Shown piece after piece: positions 1 to 8,469 of a DNA stretch of 64,000 nucleotides (within the stretch, counting starts at the first letter, position 1; each line of letters starts with the position of its first letter). The notes below the pieces were generated by a model. That model ran no database searches and had not been told where the DNA came from. It saw only the letters and a program-made list of their open reading frames with translations. The position numbers were made by a program, and so were the translations under genes. Origin of the DNA: Adhaeribacter aquaticus DSM 16391 (GTDB lineage Bacteria; Bacteroidota; Bacteroidia; Cytophagales; Hymenobacteraceae); NCBI RefSeq assembly GCF_000473365.1, contig NZ_AXBK01000002.1:1-64000 (forward strand), written 5' to 3'.

Positions 1-71
1 CGCCTCTTCCAGCTTAAATAAAACTGGTTTAAGCTACTATTCAAAAGTTCTTAAGGCTTTAAATAAAAGAT

Positions 72-578
72 TTAAGTTGTAAAAGCAGATTTACGGCCCT
101 TGTTAATCAGCATCCAACCTATCAAGAGCATAATCACAGAACCACCCAAAAAACCAAAATTCCAACTGGAAGGACTGGTGCTTATCTCCCTGACATTGTG
201 GAGCACCAGTAAATGGTGGTCGATAACGCCTTCTACTAAATTAAATATAGCCCAGCCAAATAAAAAACCTCCTATCAATATTTTGTTAGATAAATTAACA
301 GACCGGTTTTTAACGGCATTCCATAACAGCACAATCCCAATCATAGTGACTACCCAAACGCCAGCATGAAACATGCCATCCCAGAACATATTGGTTTTTG
401 CATTCAGCAAAGTATCCGGTGGCAACTTAGCAGAAACCATATTATGCCACTGCAAAATCTGGTGTAAAATAATGCCATCGACAAAGCCGCCCATACCTAC
501 CCCAATTAAAGTAGTAGCGGCAATGATTGGACCGGACCGACTAACCGGCTGTTGCTGGTATTCTGAAGTGGGAGCCAT
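72..578 (-). CDS. DUF2243 family four-helix membrane protein
   Basis: A 168-residue integral membrane protein with four hydrophobic segments at about residues 17-38, 70-88, 100-118 and 141-160. Conserved-looking His-rich loops (HQILQWH near 39-45, DHHLLVLHN near 120-128) and WDGMFH are those I associate with DUF2243. The family has no established activity; the paired histidines suggest metal or haem contact, which is inference. It is last in a minus-strand run with a small Cys protein and a fatty-acid-hydroxylase-like gene, so it is probably co-transcribed at the end of the sulfur module. Confidence 0.75.
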   Translation of the reverse strand: MAPTSEYQQQPVSRSGPIIAATTLIGVGMGGFVDGIILHQILQWHNMVSAKLPPDTLLNAKTNMFWDGMFHAGVWVVTMIGIVLLWNAVKNRSVNLSNKILIGGFLFGWAIFNLVEGVIDHHLLVLHNVREISTSPSSWNFGFLGGSVIMLLIGWMLINKGRKSAFTT

Positions 579-601
579 AAATCATTAATTTTAGATGAAA
601 A

Positions 602-802
602 TTATTTGAGTTTATAGATTCTGAAAATAATAGCGCCAATTAGCAGGAAAGGCAAAATCATATAAAAAGAATTCTTCCAGAAATTAGCATCAAAAACTGA
701 AACCTGTAAGGGACGGTTACAGGAAAGACATGCCCAGGCAGGGCCATGCACCCCAAAAAACAAAAAGACAAATAGCAGGGACTTAAATATTTTTTTAAAC
801 AT
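602..802 (-). CDS. small membrane protein with CLSC motif
   Basis: A 66-residue protein with a hydrophobic N terminus resembling a signal peptide (residues 4-22), a Cys pair in ACLSC at 24-28 and a second membrane segment at about 46-62. It lies 23 bases upstream of the DUF2243 gene in the same direction, so the two are likely one unit. The Cys pair just outside the membrane could bind metal or be redox active; this is inference. No family was recognised. Confidence 0.55.
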   Translation of the reverse strand: MFKKIFKSLLFVFLFFGVHGPAWACLSCNRPLQVSVFDANFWKNSFYMILPFLLIGAIIFRIYKLK

Positions 803-876
803 AAGCCGAACAAATTTGTTTAACGCAGATTATACTTAATCTTACTTAGTTAAGTTTAATCAGAGATAAGGACTAA

Positions 877-1767
877 TTATGATTTAACATCACTCGGGGC
901 TATTTTTTTAATGAAAGGGTGTAATTGCTGTTCCTTAAAAGTATTCGGGTAATTCTCTACTTCTTCAAAACCCAACTCAATATCCCGACCATCTTCCGGC
1001 AGATAAGCGGTGCGGAAAATATAATCCCAAATACTTAAACTAATGCCATAATTAGCGCCGTACCGGTGCGGCATGTGTTTGGCATGGTGCCAGATATGCA
1101 TTTGCGGGTTGTTAAAAAGATACCGGAACGGACCCAGCGGAAACCTGAAATTAGAATGGTTAAAGTGTCCGATAGCGGTGGCAAAAATATGCACCAGGAA
1201 AAAATCCTGAATGCCGAAACCAATCATGGCTAAGGGTATGTATTCTAAGGTCCGGTAAACTACTGTTTCCATCCAGTGAAACCGCAGGTGCGCCGCAAAA
1301 CCCATCTGCTGCACGGAATGATGGACTTTATGGAATTCCCACAGAAATTCTACCCGGTGTAAAAGCCGGTGTACATTCCATTGAATAAAATCGCGGACTA
1401 TAAATAAGGTAAGCAATTGCGCCCAGACTGGCCACGATTGAATTTCGAATGCTACAATATTCTTTAAGCCGAACAGGGACAGGAAATCATTAAAAGCCTG
1501 ATCCCCAATATTGGAAATGGCATTAAACCCTACCAGCGAAAACAGGAAAAAATTAAAGAACATGTAAAAGCCATCGAGCCAGAAATCCTGCCGGATTTTG
1601 GCCTGATGCTGCCGCCAGGGCATAAAAATTTCCAGCAGCCAAAAGAAAAGCGACAGACCTATTAACCAGTAAAAATAATTGCCCCAGCTGGGCTGTAAAA
1701 TTTCCCGGCCTAAATACCCCCCGTAATCAGTAAATGACCGGACGAATAGCTGCCAATACTTATCCAT
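877..1767 (-). CDS. sterol desaturase / fatty acid hydroxylase family protein
   Basis: A 296-residue integral membrane di-iron protein. The histidine clusters of the fatty-acid-hydroxylase superfamily are all present: HRLLH at 133-137, HKVHH at 146-150 and HIWHH at 224-228, with further His at 201, 204 and 230-234. Hydrophobic segments lie at about 31-50, 66-85 and 115-130. The family hydroxylates or desaturates lipids using O2; the substrate cannot be read from sequence. The stop of the upstream DsrE-like gene lies 14 bases from its start, so it belongs to the minus-strand sulfur operon, although its link to sulfur chemistry is unclear. Confidence 0.85.
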   Translation of the reverse strand: MDKYWQLFVRSFTDYGGYLGREILQPSWGNYFYWLIGLSLFFWLLEIFMPWRQHQAKIRQDFWLDGFYMFFNFFLFSLVGFNAISNIGDQAFNDFLSLFGLKNIVAFEIQSWPVWAQLLTLFIVRDFIQWNVHRLLHRVEFLWEFHKVHHSVQQMGFAAHLRFHWMETVVYRTLEYIPLAMIGFGIQDFFLVHIFATAIGHFNHSNFRFPLGPFRYLFNNPQMHIWHHAKHMPHRYGANYGISLSIWDYIFRTAYLPEDGRDIELGFEEVENYPNTFKEQQLHPFIKKIAPSDVKS

Positions 1768-1781
1768 TGCTCATTTTGCTT

Positions 1782-2228
1782 TTAATATTTTATATAACTC
1801 CAGCCCTGTTCCTGCTTCATGATTATTTCGCCCACGCCCATCTGCACGGTAATAACACCTGGTAAAAGGTCGGTAACCGACACTTTGCGGAACCGCATGG
1901 TATTTTCACAAGCGGCAAATACCACGCCTTTCTGTTGCAGTTCTTTTATTGCACCGGTTTTATAAGACTTTTGAGCCAGCACCAAATCCAATCCTTTCCC
2001 ATGCACCACTACTTCAACCTGGGACGTTGGCCATACGCGTTTCAGGTTGTTTAACTGCCGGATAAGGGCCGCCTGGGTGGTCGTATCGGCATTAGTAACA
2101 TCATATACCACCCGGTGCACCTGCGGTTTGACAGTTTGCACTTTTGTACCCGGAGCTTTTTTTGCCTGGGCATCAACTGAGAAATTAATGGCCCAAACAG
2201 ACAGAAATAATAGAAAGAAGAATCGCAT
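1782..2228 (-). CDS. exported DsrE-like family protein
   Basis: A 148-residue protein with a signal peptide (about residues 1-20), then a DsrE/F-like alpha/beta fold: VVYDVTNADTTTQAALIRQL, VEVVVHGKGLDLVL, a LQQKGVVFAACENT segment and a C-terminal GVGEIIMKQEQGWSYIK. DsrE-type proteins carry sulfane sulfur on a conserved Cys; here the only Cys after the signal is in AACENT (near residue 109), the position usual for periplasmic DsrE-like proteins. It sits between a rhodanese lipoprotein gene and the hydroxylase gene, fitting a role in periplasmic sulfur handling. Confidence 0.75.
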   Translation of the reverse strand: MRFFFLLFLSVWAINFSVDAQAKKAPGTKVQTVKPQVHRVVYDVTNADTTTQAALIRQLNNLKRVWPTSQVEVVVHGKGLDLVLAQKSYKTGAIKELQQKGVVFAACENTMRFRKVSVTDLLPGVITVQMGVGEIIMKQEQGWSYIKY

Positions 2229-2258
2229 ATAGAAAATCTGGTTAAACTGATAAATTAA

Positions 2259-2714
2259 TTATTCGGTAGGTATGCCCGCTGCTTTTAAAGCGTTAAATCC
2301 CTGGCTGGCATCGTAAATATGGTTAAAGCCTTTTTGCTTTAATATATTCGTTGCCTGTTGACTACGCCCCCCGACGGCACAATAAACCAAGTAGGTTTTA
2401 GCAGGGTCTAACCGGCTGATTTGACTGGTGAAATCCGGCGCATATAAATTAAACAAACGCGCTTTTTTCAAATGGCCGGCCGCATATTCCTGGGGTGTCC
2501 GTACATCCAAAATGATGGTTCCCGGCTGTTGCTCTAAAATCTTTTTTGCTTCCTGGCTATTGATTTCTTTTACAGGAGAGCCCGCCGTAATCTGACCGGC
2601 TGGCGTTTGTTCAGATGTAGTTTGTTCAGCCTTCGTCTGACAGCTTAAGCAAATAGTTAAAGGCGAAAACAAGATAAACGCGAGGAAAAATAAAGGCTTC
2701 TTTTTTGGCTTCAT
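2259..2714 (-). CDS. rhodanese-like lipoprotein
   Basis: A 151-residue protein with a basic N terminus, a hydrophobic stretch and a likely lipobox ending at Cys25 (CLSC), followed by a T/E/Q-rich linker and a single rhodanese domain from about residue 50. The active loop CAVGGRS (Cys near 112) and the LDVRTPQEYAAGHL motif are both present, so it should be catalytically competent. Rhodaneses move sulfane sulfur from thiosulfate or persulfides to thiols. As a lipoprotein it would act in the periplasm. Neighbours are an MFS transporter upstream and a DsrE-like protein downstream. Confidence 0.85.
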   Translation of the reverse strand: MKPKKKPLFFLAFILFSPLTICLSCQTKAEQTTSEQTPAGQITAGSPVKEINSQEAKKILEQQPGTIILDVRTPQEYAAGHLKKARLFNLYAPDFTSQISRLDPAKTYLVYCAVGGRSQQATNILKQKGFNHIYDASQGFNALKAAGIPTE

Positions 2715-2732
2715 ATTTTAAAATGAGATTGG

Positions 2733-3992
2733 TTAAATAGATAATCCGGTAGGGTGTGGCACCGGTAGAACGTCGGGCGTTTGTTGCATCCGAAACTGGA
2801 TAACTAAAGCAGAAAACACGGTAAAACCAGCAATGGCGAATATCGTTGCTGACACCCCCGAATAAGCTAATAAAACACCGGTGAGTAAGGCTCCAATTGC
2901 GTATCCTAAATCGCGCCATAACCGAAAAACGCCCAGACTTTCAGGCCGCTGCGCCGGATTCGTATTTTCTGAAATGGCAATCATAAAAGTAGGATAAACC
3001 AGGGCCGTACCTAAACCCAGAAAGAATGAAATCATTATAAATTGATTTAAGGAAGTGGCCCAAACCAATAACATCAGGGAAATTCCTTGCAACAACATCC
3101 CCCAGAAAAGTAAACTTTTGCGTGAAACGAAGTCCGCTAGACGCCCGGTAAACAATTGTCCGATTCCCCAGACACCCGGATAAATGGCGGTTACTAGCCC
3201 TATTTCTGTCAGATGCAATCCCCGGTTGGCCAGTAAAACCGGCAATAATCCCCAGGCCATCCCATCATTTAAGTTATTGACTAAACCCGCCTGGGTTACG
3301 GCGCTCAGATTACGATTAAAGAGAGTCGTGTCCCAAAATACCCGGCGTAATTGCAAGTTATCTGCTACTTTAGCTGCCGCCACATGGAATTGGGTATCTT
3401 TAATAATAAAAAGGCTAACCAGTAAACCCAATACCGAAAAGACTACGCCTATCATAAATGGGTAGGGGCGCAGGCCGAAACGGGAGGCCAAATAAGCAGT
3501 GAGTAAGGCAACCAGTCCAACAGCCAGGTAGCCGGCAAATTCATTCAGCCCCATAGCCATTCCCCGGTTTTTCTCCCCAACTAAATCCATTTTCATAACC
3601 ACCGTACTCGACCAGGTTAAGCCCTGGTTTAATCCCAACAAAATATTAGCCAGGACAACCAGGTTCCAAGAGTGGGTATACATCAGTATCCAGGGAATAG
3701 GCAAACCAATTACCCAGCCGATAATTAATAAGTTACGCCGACCCAGCTTATTGGCCAGTGCGCCGGTAAAGTAATTAGTAATGGCTTTGGTGATACCAAA
3801 TGCTACGATAAACGATAAAACCGCCGAGGTAGAAGCAATATGGAAAACCGATTCCGCTAATTGGGGCAGTAAGGTACGCTCCATGCCTACCATACCGCCT
3901 ACAAACCCGGTAACCAATACTAACCAGGCAAATTGTTGCCAATTCTCCCGCAATCCCAGTTTTATTGATTTAGTTTCCACCTTTTGCTTCAA
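2733..3992 (-). CDS. MFS transporter
   Basis: A 419-residue protein with about 12 hydrophobic segments. The MFS loop signature between helices 2 and 3 is visible (GALANKLGRRNLLI), and its echo in the second half is GRLADFVSRKSLLF. There is an N-terminal cytoplasmic leader of about 20 residues. The substrate is unknown; its position between TlpA and rhodanese lipoprotein genes suggests a sulfur compound or metabolite connected with this operon. Only 18 bases separate it from the downstream rhodanese gene. Confidence 0.85.
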   Translation of the reverse strand: MKQKVETKSIKLGLRENWQQFAWLVLVTGFVGGMVGMERTLLPQLAESVFHIASTSAVLSFIVAFGITKAITNYFTGALANKLGRRNLLIIGWVIGLPIPWILMYTHSWNLVVLANILLGLNQGLTWSSTVVMKMDLVGEKNRGMAMGLNEFAGYLAVGLVALLTAYLASRFGLRPYPFMIGVVFSVLGLLVSLFIIKDTQFHVAAAKVADNLQLRRVFWDTTLFNRNLSAVTQAGLVNNLNDGMAWGLLPVLLANRGLHLTEIGLVTAIYPGVWGIGQLFTGRLADFVSRKSLLFWGMLLQGISLMLLVWATSLNQFIMISFFLGLGTALVYPTFMIAISENTNPAQRPESLGVFRLWRDLGYAIGALLTGVLLAYSGVSATIFAIAGFTVFSALVIQFRMQQTPDVLPVPHPTGLSI

Positions 3993-4027
3993 CTCGTTTT
4001 GAAGTTTTTTACTTTTCTTAAAGTAAC

Positions 4028-4678
4028 TTAAATCGCTTTAGTGGCCAGGTTAATTAGGAAGTTCCTAAATTCCTCGGTGTCATACTCCGCCATACCATCC
4101 TTTTGTACAACCACCTGACCCTCCGGAGAGATAACATAAGTAGTTGGTATTACATTACCAGCACCAAACTGAGCCGGCATGTAACCTTCCGGGGTGTAAA
4201 CCGGAAAAGTAAAACCCATGCGCTGAATAAATTTCTGCGCCTTGGCCGGGTCCTGGTCCAATGAAACCATGACAAAGGCAATTTTATTTGATTTTACTTT
4301 TTCGTACAAGTTCTGAATACTGGGCATTTCAGCAATGCAGGGCGGGCACCAGGTTGCCCACATGTTCATAAAAATTACTTTACCTTTCAACGATTCCATA
4401 CTAACCGTTTCTCCGCTTAACGTTTTTACCGTAAAATCTAAGTCGGCTGCCGGATAAGTGGGACTTGCTGCCGGTTTGGGAACGCTTTCGGTATTTTTTA
4501 GAGCGGTTTCGGGTGATGGCCCAGGTAACTTGGGTTTTATAAGGCCGGTAACCAAAATGACGCGCTGCATCTGCCCGATAACCTGGGTATGCAAACCCTT
4601 AGCGTACAGAATACCAACAATGAGCAACGTATATATCCATCCTGGTACTTTATTTATGATTTGCTTTATATTATTCAT
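4028..4678 (-). CDS. TlpA-like thioredoxin-fold disulfide reductase
   Basis: A membrane-anchored thioredoxin-fold protein of about 216 residues. An N-terminal transmembrane anchor (about 11-27) is followed by a linker rich in Pro and Thr, then a TlpA/ResA-type domain with the redox motif WCPPC near residue 111 and the cis-Pro region VIPTTYV. The first in-frame ATG is at 4732, but the ATG at 4678 (MNNIKQ) puts the anchor at a normal place and removes an atypical 18-residue extension, so I prefer it. It would keep periplasmic thiols reduced, consistent with persulfide chemistry nearby. Confidence 0.82.
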   Translation of the reverse strand: MNNIKQIINKVPGWIYTLLIVGILYAKGLHTQVIGQMQRVILVTGLIKPKLPGPSPETALKNTESVPKPAASPTYPAADLDFTVKTLSGETVSMESLKGKVIFMNMWATWCPPCIAEMPSIQNLYEKVKSNKIAFVMVSLDQDPAKAQKFIQRMGFTFPVYTPEGYMPAQFGAGNVIPTTYVISPEGQVVVQKDGMAEYDTEEFRNFLINLATKAI

Positions 4679-4755
4679 ATAAAATAAAGAAATGAACTTA
4701 TTAGAAGGACATTTGATGTGAGATTTTAACAAATATTCTATCCTGAAAGATGAAC

Positions 4756-5169
4756 CTAGTGCGGAATTTTATCTTTCAGCAATCCATAAAAATAGGTACC
4801 CATCAGCGCGCCAAATATTACTACAAGCATGGCCCAATAGCCGTAACCAACATTCACAAACATAGGCCCGGGACAAGCCCCGGTTAAGGCCCAGCCTAAT
4901 CCGAAAATAGTGCCGCCAATGATATACCGGGGCCAGGTACGGTCCTTATCCTGAAAGGCAATGACATTGCCTTGAATATCTCTTATTTTAAATTTTTTAA
5001 TCAGATAAACGGCTACAACTCCCAGCACTACGGCGGCCCCAATGATACCGTACATGTGGAAGGATTGGAAACGAAACATTTCCTGAATCCGGTACCAGGA
5101 TATGGCTTCTGATTTGGCCATAATAATCCCAAACAACAATCCGGCTATAATAAATTTTAATCCTTTCAT
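4756..5169 (-). CDS. YeeE/YedE family transporter, second half (DUF6691-like)
   Basis: A 137-residue membrane protein with four hydrophobic segments and the conserved GACPGPMFVNVGYGYWAML motif containing the key Cys. YeeE/YedE proteins (TsuA-like) import thiosulfate by relaying it across conserved cysteines. Here the transporter is split into two genes: this one and the 185-residue gene only 3 bases upstream. Two half-size subunits are a recurring arrangement in bacteria with sulfur-oxidising or persulfide-detoxifying clusters. Confidence 0.82.
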   Translation of the reverse strand: MKGLKFIIAGLLFGIIMAKSEAISWYRIQEMFRFQSFHMYGIIGAAVVLGVVAVYLIKKFKIRDIQGNVIAFQDKDRTWPRYIIGGTIFGLGWALTGACPGPMFVNVGYGYWAMLVVIFGALMGTYFYGLLKDKIPH

Positions 5170-5172
5170 AGC

Positions 5173-5730
5173 TTAAAAAATTAAGGGTAATATAAAATGC
5201 GTCATGATTAAGCCCCCGATGAAAAAGCCCACTACGGCCACCAGAGAAGGTATTTGTAAGTTAGATAACCCACTAATGGCATGGCCGGAAGTACAACCAC
5301 CGGCATACCGAGCCCCAAAACCAACTAAAATGCCTCCAATTAATAAAATCAGGAAACCCTTGGGAGAAGTAATAAAATCCGGTCCGAAAAGCTGAGAAGG
5401 GTTTAAGCCGCCATCGAATGCAATTCCTAACTCTTTTAAGTCGCTAATTGTGGCCGCTGATAGTTGCAAGGGTTCATCACTTTTAAGCAAAGTAGAAGCT
5501 ACAACGCCACCTAAAATAGAACCTAACAGAAACAGGAGATTCCATTTTTGGGTTTTCCAGTCAAAATCAAAGAATTTAACCTTTTTACCCGCCCCGGCGA
5601 TGGTACACAGGGTACGCAGGTTAGCCGATACGCCGAATGATTTGCCATACACCAATAATAAAATCATAATAAAAGCAATGGCCGCTCCGGAAATATACCA
5701 GGGCCAGGGCTGTTTCAATAATTCAAGCAT
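5173..5730 (-). CDS. YeeE/YedE family transporter, first half
   Basis: A 185-residue membrane protein with a Cys-containing GGCTSGHAISG motif, the signature of the YeeE/YedE (TsuA-like) thiosulfate transporter family, and four or five hydrophobic segments. The partner half-protein begins 3 bases after its stop, so the two are almost certainly translated together and assemble into one transporter. The upstream universal stress protein gene ends 7 bases from its start. Likely role: moving thiosulfate or a related sulfur species across the inner membrane. Confidence 0.85.
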   Translation of the reverse strand: MLELLKQPWPWYISGAAIAFIMILLLVYGKSFGVSANLRTLCTIAGAGKKVKFFDFDWKTQKWNLLFLLGSILGGVVASTLLKSDEPLQLSAATISDLKELGIAFDGGLNPSQLFGPDFITSPKGFLILLIGGILVGFGARYAGGCTSGHAISGLSNLQIPSLVAVVGFFIGGLIMTHFILPLIF

Positions 5731-5737
5731 AATTTAT

Positions 5738-6544
5738 TTATAAATGATACGTAAGTACCGGTTTAGAACAATGGTTGATGAGCCGCTCGGCAATACTGCC
5801 GTGTAACAAATGGTTTAAACCTTTGCGCGCGTGCGTACCCAGGCAAACCAAATCCATTTGATGGTCTTTATTAAATTGATAAACACCTTGGTCCACTTTA
5901 TGCTCCTGATGTAAATGCAATTCCATATTTTCCAATTGATTTTGTTTGGCAAAAACCTGCATCTTCTCTATAATGGATTCGGCTTGGGAGAACTCATGCG
6001 GTTTTAAAATATGTAATAAGTGTATGGTTCCGCCCGGTGCAACCAGTGCTTTTATCAAAGCTAAAGGCAGTACCGGCATTGCTTCTTCAAAATCACTGAC
6101 CAATAGGATATGCTGGAACCTGGCCGGTAAGTAAGACCCTTGCACCGTTAAAACCGGCATCGATGAATTCCGGGCAACATGCTGGGCTTCGGAACCGGAA
6201 ATAAATTCGAGTAAACCGTCGGCCCCTTTGGTACCCATGATAACCAGGTCGGCCCCAATTTCAATTGTAAACTGATTAATGGTTTCGGTTACCGGCCCTA
6301 CTTTTACAAAGCTCTTAAAGTTGAATTTGGCGGGTAAGGCGGCAAACCATTTATGAGCAGCTTCTATTTGTTTATATACCGCCTTCCCGGCATCTTCTAA
6401 ATCTTCTGCATTGCCGGTTGCCGGAACCACATGCAATAAGTAGAGTTCAACCGGACGGCTATTCCGAATCAATTCGGCCATGGCTGCGGCATATTGAAAA
6501 GTAGGGGAAAAATCTACCGGAATTAATATTTTAAGCGTTTCCAT
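5738..6544 (-). CDS. universal stress protein, tandem UspA domains
   Basis: A 268-residue soluble protein made of two UspA domains. The first starts ILIPVDFSPTFQYA and ends with MGTKGADG...SGSEAQHV; the second carries the ATP-binding GTHARKG...HGSIAE signature with PVLTY at the end. Tandem Usp proteins bind ATP and respond to stress; the function here is unknown. It lies between a rhodanese gene and the YeeE pair and would be co-transcribed with them unless the hairpin at 6574-6595 stops transcription. Confidence 0.85.
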   Translation of the reverse strand: METLKILIPVDFSPTFQYAAAMAELIRNSRPVELYLLHVVPATGNAEDLEDAGKAVYKQIEAAHKWFAALPAKFNFKSFVKVGPVTETINQFTIEIGADLVIMGTKGADGLLEFISGSEAQHVARNSSMPVLTVQGSYLPARFQHILLVSDFEEAMPVLPLALIKALVAPGGTIHLLHILKPHEFSQAESIIEKMQVFAKQNQLENMELHLHQEHKVDQGVYQFNKDHQMDLVCLGTHARKGLNHLLHGSIAERLINHCSKPVLTYHL

Positions 6545-6573
6545 ATCATTTGCTTTTAGTCATTAATTGTAAT

Positions 6574-6595
6574 GGCCCCGGTTAATTCCGGGGCC
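6574..6595 (-). terminator. strong GC hairpin spanning the stop codon of the rhodanese gene
   Basis: A perfect inverted repeat, GGCCCCGG / CCGGGGCC with a 6-base AT loop that contains the stop codon of the upstream rhodanese gene. There is no good T-run after it on the minus strand, so it may be an attenuator or mRNA 3'-end stabiliser rather than a classical terminator. Confidence 0.45.
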
Positions 6596-6905
6596 AGGCA
6601 CTTATACCGCCTTCTAAATTATAGGCTTTTAATCCCTGCTCCGTTAGCTGAGCCACGGCACTACCACTGCGGTTGCCGCTTCGGCAGAACATAAAGTAAA
6701 TTTTCTGGGAGCTTAGTTTTTTTAACCTATTTTTAAAATCAGCAGACATGACATCCATATTTTCCGCGGCCGGTAGGGTACCACCGGCAAATTCACCGGG
6801 GGTACGCACATCTAACAGCACTGCATTTTTAGTAGAAGTAAACAGCACTTTAAATGCAGATCCGCTTAAATCACTTTCTTTCCGCCCAAACATATTTCCA
6901 AACAT
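6582..6905 (-). CDS. single-domain rhodanese
   Basis: A 107-residue cytoplasmic rhodanese with LLDVRTPGEFAGG at about 30-42 and the active loop CRSGNRSG beginning at Cys74, the six-residue loop that forms a persulfide cradle. No signal peptide. It follows the ETHE1-like gene by about 40 bases on the same strand, so it may receive or hand on the sulfane sulfur produced by that enzyme. The last codon and stop lie inside a strong GC hairpin. Confidence 0.87.
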   Translation of the reverse strand: MFGNMFGRKESDLSGSAFKVLFTSTKNAVLLDVRTPGEFAGGTLPAAENMDVMSADFKNRLKKLSSQKIYFMFCRSGNRSGSAVAQLTEQGLKAYNLEGGISAWPRN

Positions 6906-6944
6906 CTTTTTAATACTTTAATAAATTTCTCTAATCCGTTTCGA

Positions 6945-8363
6945 TTACTTCATGGTGCTGGGGCACACGTAAGCACTTACCGGCACTTTTTCAGATTCTT
7001 TTATAGCTTTAAATCCGCCTTGTACATCAATCAGGTTATCATAGCCCCGGGCCCGCATAATGGAATTAAAAATCATGGAGCGGTAACCTCCGGCACAATG
7101 CACGTAATAGGTTTTGTTTTTATCAACCTGACTTAAATTTTCGTTTATATAATCCAGCGCAATATTTTCGGCCCCGATTACGTGTTCGGCATAATGCTCG
7201 GTATCCTTGCGCACATCCAGAATATTTACTTCACCGCCTTGGTTAATTCTGGTTGCCAATTCTTCCGCGGTTACAGATTCAATCTGGTCTACTTCTTTAC
7301 CAGCTGCTTTCCAGGCAGCAATTCCGCCCTGTAAATACCCAATGGCATAATCGTAGCCCACGCGCGCCAAACGGGTAACCACTTCTTCTTCCCGCCCTTC
7401 CTCGGCGATGATTAATATTTGCTGCTGAATATCCGGAATTAAGGCACCTACCCACGGAGCAAAGCTGCCATCGATGCCAATATTTATGGAATTAGGTACA
7501 AAGCCCTGGGCAAACGTTTGCGGGTCACGGGTATCCAGAATCAGGGCTCCAGTTTCATTGGCCGCTGCTTCAAATGCTTCAGGTGTTAAGGCCTGGGTAC
7601 CCTGGCTTAAAACATTATCAAAACTTTCGTAGCCTTCCCGGTTCATCTTTACGTTGAGCGGAAAATAGGCTGGCGGCTGCGTTAAGCCATCAGTAACCTC
7701 TTTAATAAATTCTTCCCGTGTCATATCCGCCCGTAAGGCATAGTTCGTCTTTTTCTGATTTCCCAGCGTATCGGTGGTTTCTTTACTCATGTTTTTGCCA
7801 CAAGCAGAGCCCGCCCCATGAGCCGGATACACAATTACATCATCCGGCAAAGACATAATTTTATTCCGCAAAGAATCGAACAAGGTACTAGCTAGGTCTT
7901 CCTGGGTAATATTGCCTGCTTTCTGGGCTAAATCCGGCCGGCCAACATCCCCGATAAACAAGGTGTCGCCGGAGAATAAAGCGGTTTCTTTGCCCTGCTC
8001 ATCCAATAATAAATAAGAAGTTGATTCCATGGTATGGCCGGGGGTATGCAATACTTTTATTTGAATGTCACCTACTTTAAATACCTCGCCATCCTGGGCA
8101 ATATGCGCCTCAAAGGTGGGGTTTGCATTCGGACCGTAAATAATGGGTGCCCCGGATTGTTTTGATAAATCAACGTGGCCCGAAACAAAGTCCGCGTGAA
8201 AGTGCGTTTCGAACACATATTTAATTGTAGCACCGTTAGCGGTTGCTTTCTCCAGGTAAGGGCCTACTTCCCGTAAAGGGTCGATGATAGCGGCTTCGTT
8301 ACCTGATTGGATGTAATAAGCACCCTGGGCTAAACATCCGGTATAAATCTGTTCTATTTTCAT
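6945..8363 (-). CDS. metallo-beta-lactamase fold hydrolase with two rhodanese domains (persulfide dioxygenase-like)
   Basis: A 472-residue cytoplasmic protein. The N-terminal metallo-beta-lactamase domain has THFHADFVSGH (His54, His56, Asp58), TPGHT, SGDTLFIGD and YPAHG, typical of ETHE1-type persulfide dioxygenases, which oxidise glutathione or other persulfides to sulfite. Two rhodanese domains follow (about 260-355 and 365-465). The first has IAEEGREEE where the active Cys loop should be, so it looks inactive; the second has an intact HCAGGYRS loop (Cys near 422). Its promoter region holds a GTGAC-N4-GTCAC palindrome 81 bases upstream of the start. Confidence 0.88.
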   Translation of the reverse strand: MKIEQIYTGCLAQGAYYIQSGNEAAIIDPLREVGPYLEKATANGATIKYVFETHFHADFVSGHVDLSKQSGAPIIYGPNANPTFEAHIAQDGEVFKVGDIQIKVLHTPGHTMESTSYLLLDEQGKETALFSGDTLFIGDVGRPDLAQKAGNITQEDLASTLFDSLRNKIMSLPDDVIVYPAHGAGSACGKNMSKETTDTLGNQKKTNYALRADMTREEFIKEVTDGLTQPPAYFPLNVKMNREGYESFDNVLSQGTQALTPEAFEAAANETGALILDTRDPQTFAQGFVPNSINIGIDGSFAPWVGALIPDIQQQILIIAEEGREEEVVTRLARVGYDYAIGYLQGGIAAWKAAGKEVDQIESVTAEELATRINQGGEVNILDVRKDTEHYAEHVIGAENIALDYINENLSQVDKNKTYYVHCAGGYRSMIFNSIMRARGYDNLIDVQGGFKAIKESEKVPVSAYVCPSTMK

Positions 8364-8443
8364 GATTGCTTTATTTTTATTTTAAATTTTATGCTTCCTT
8401 ATTAATTACCATACAAAATTCGGCACTATCGCTTTCTCTGTCA

Positions 8444-8457
8444 GTGACATTAGTCAC
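8444..8457. promoter_or_regulatory. Crp/Fnr-type operator upstream of the persulfide dioxygenase-like gene
   Basis: GTGACATTAGTCAC is a perfect GTGAC-N4-GTCAC palindrome, 81 bases before the start at 8363. A near copy lies before the TauE/SafE gene. The half-site resembles Crp/Fnr family sites, and a Crp/Fnr regulator is encoded at 10296-10943; the pairing is inference. Confidence 0.6.
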
Positions 8458-8469
8458 GCACCGTTTTTT

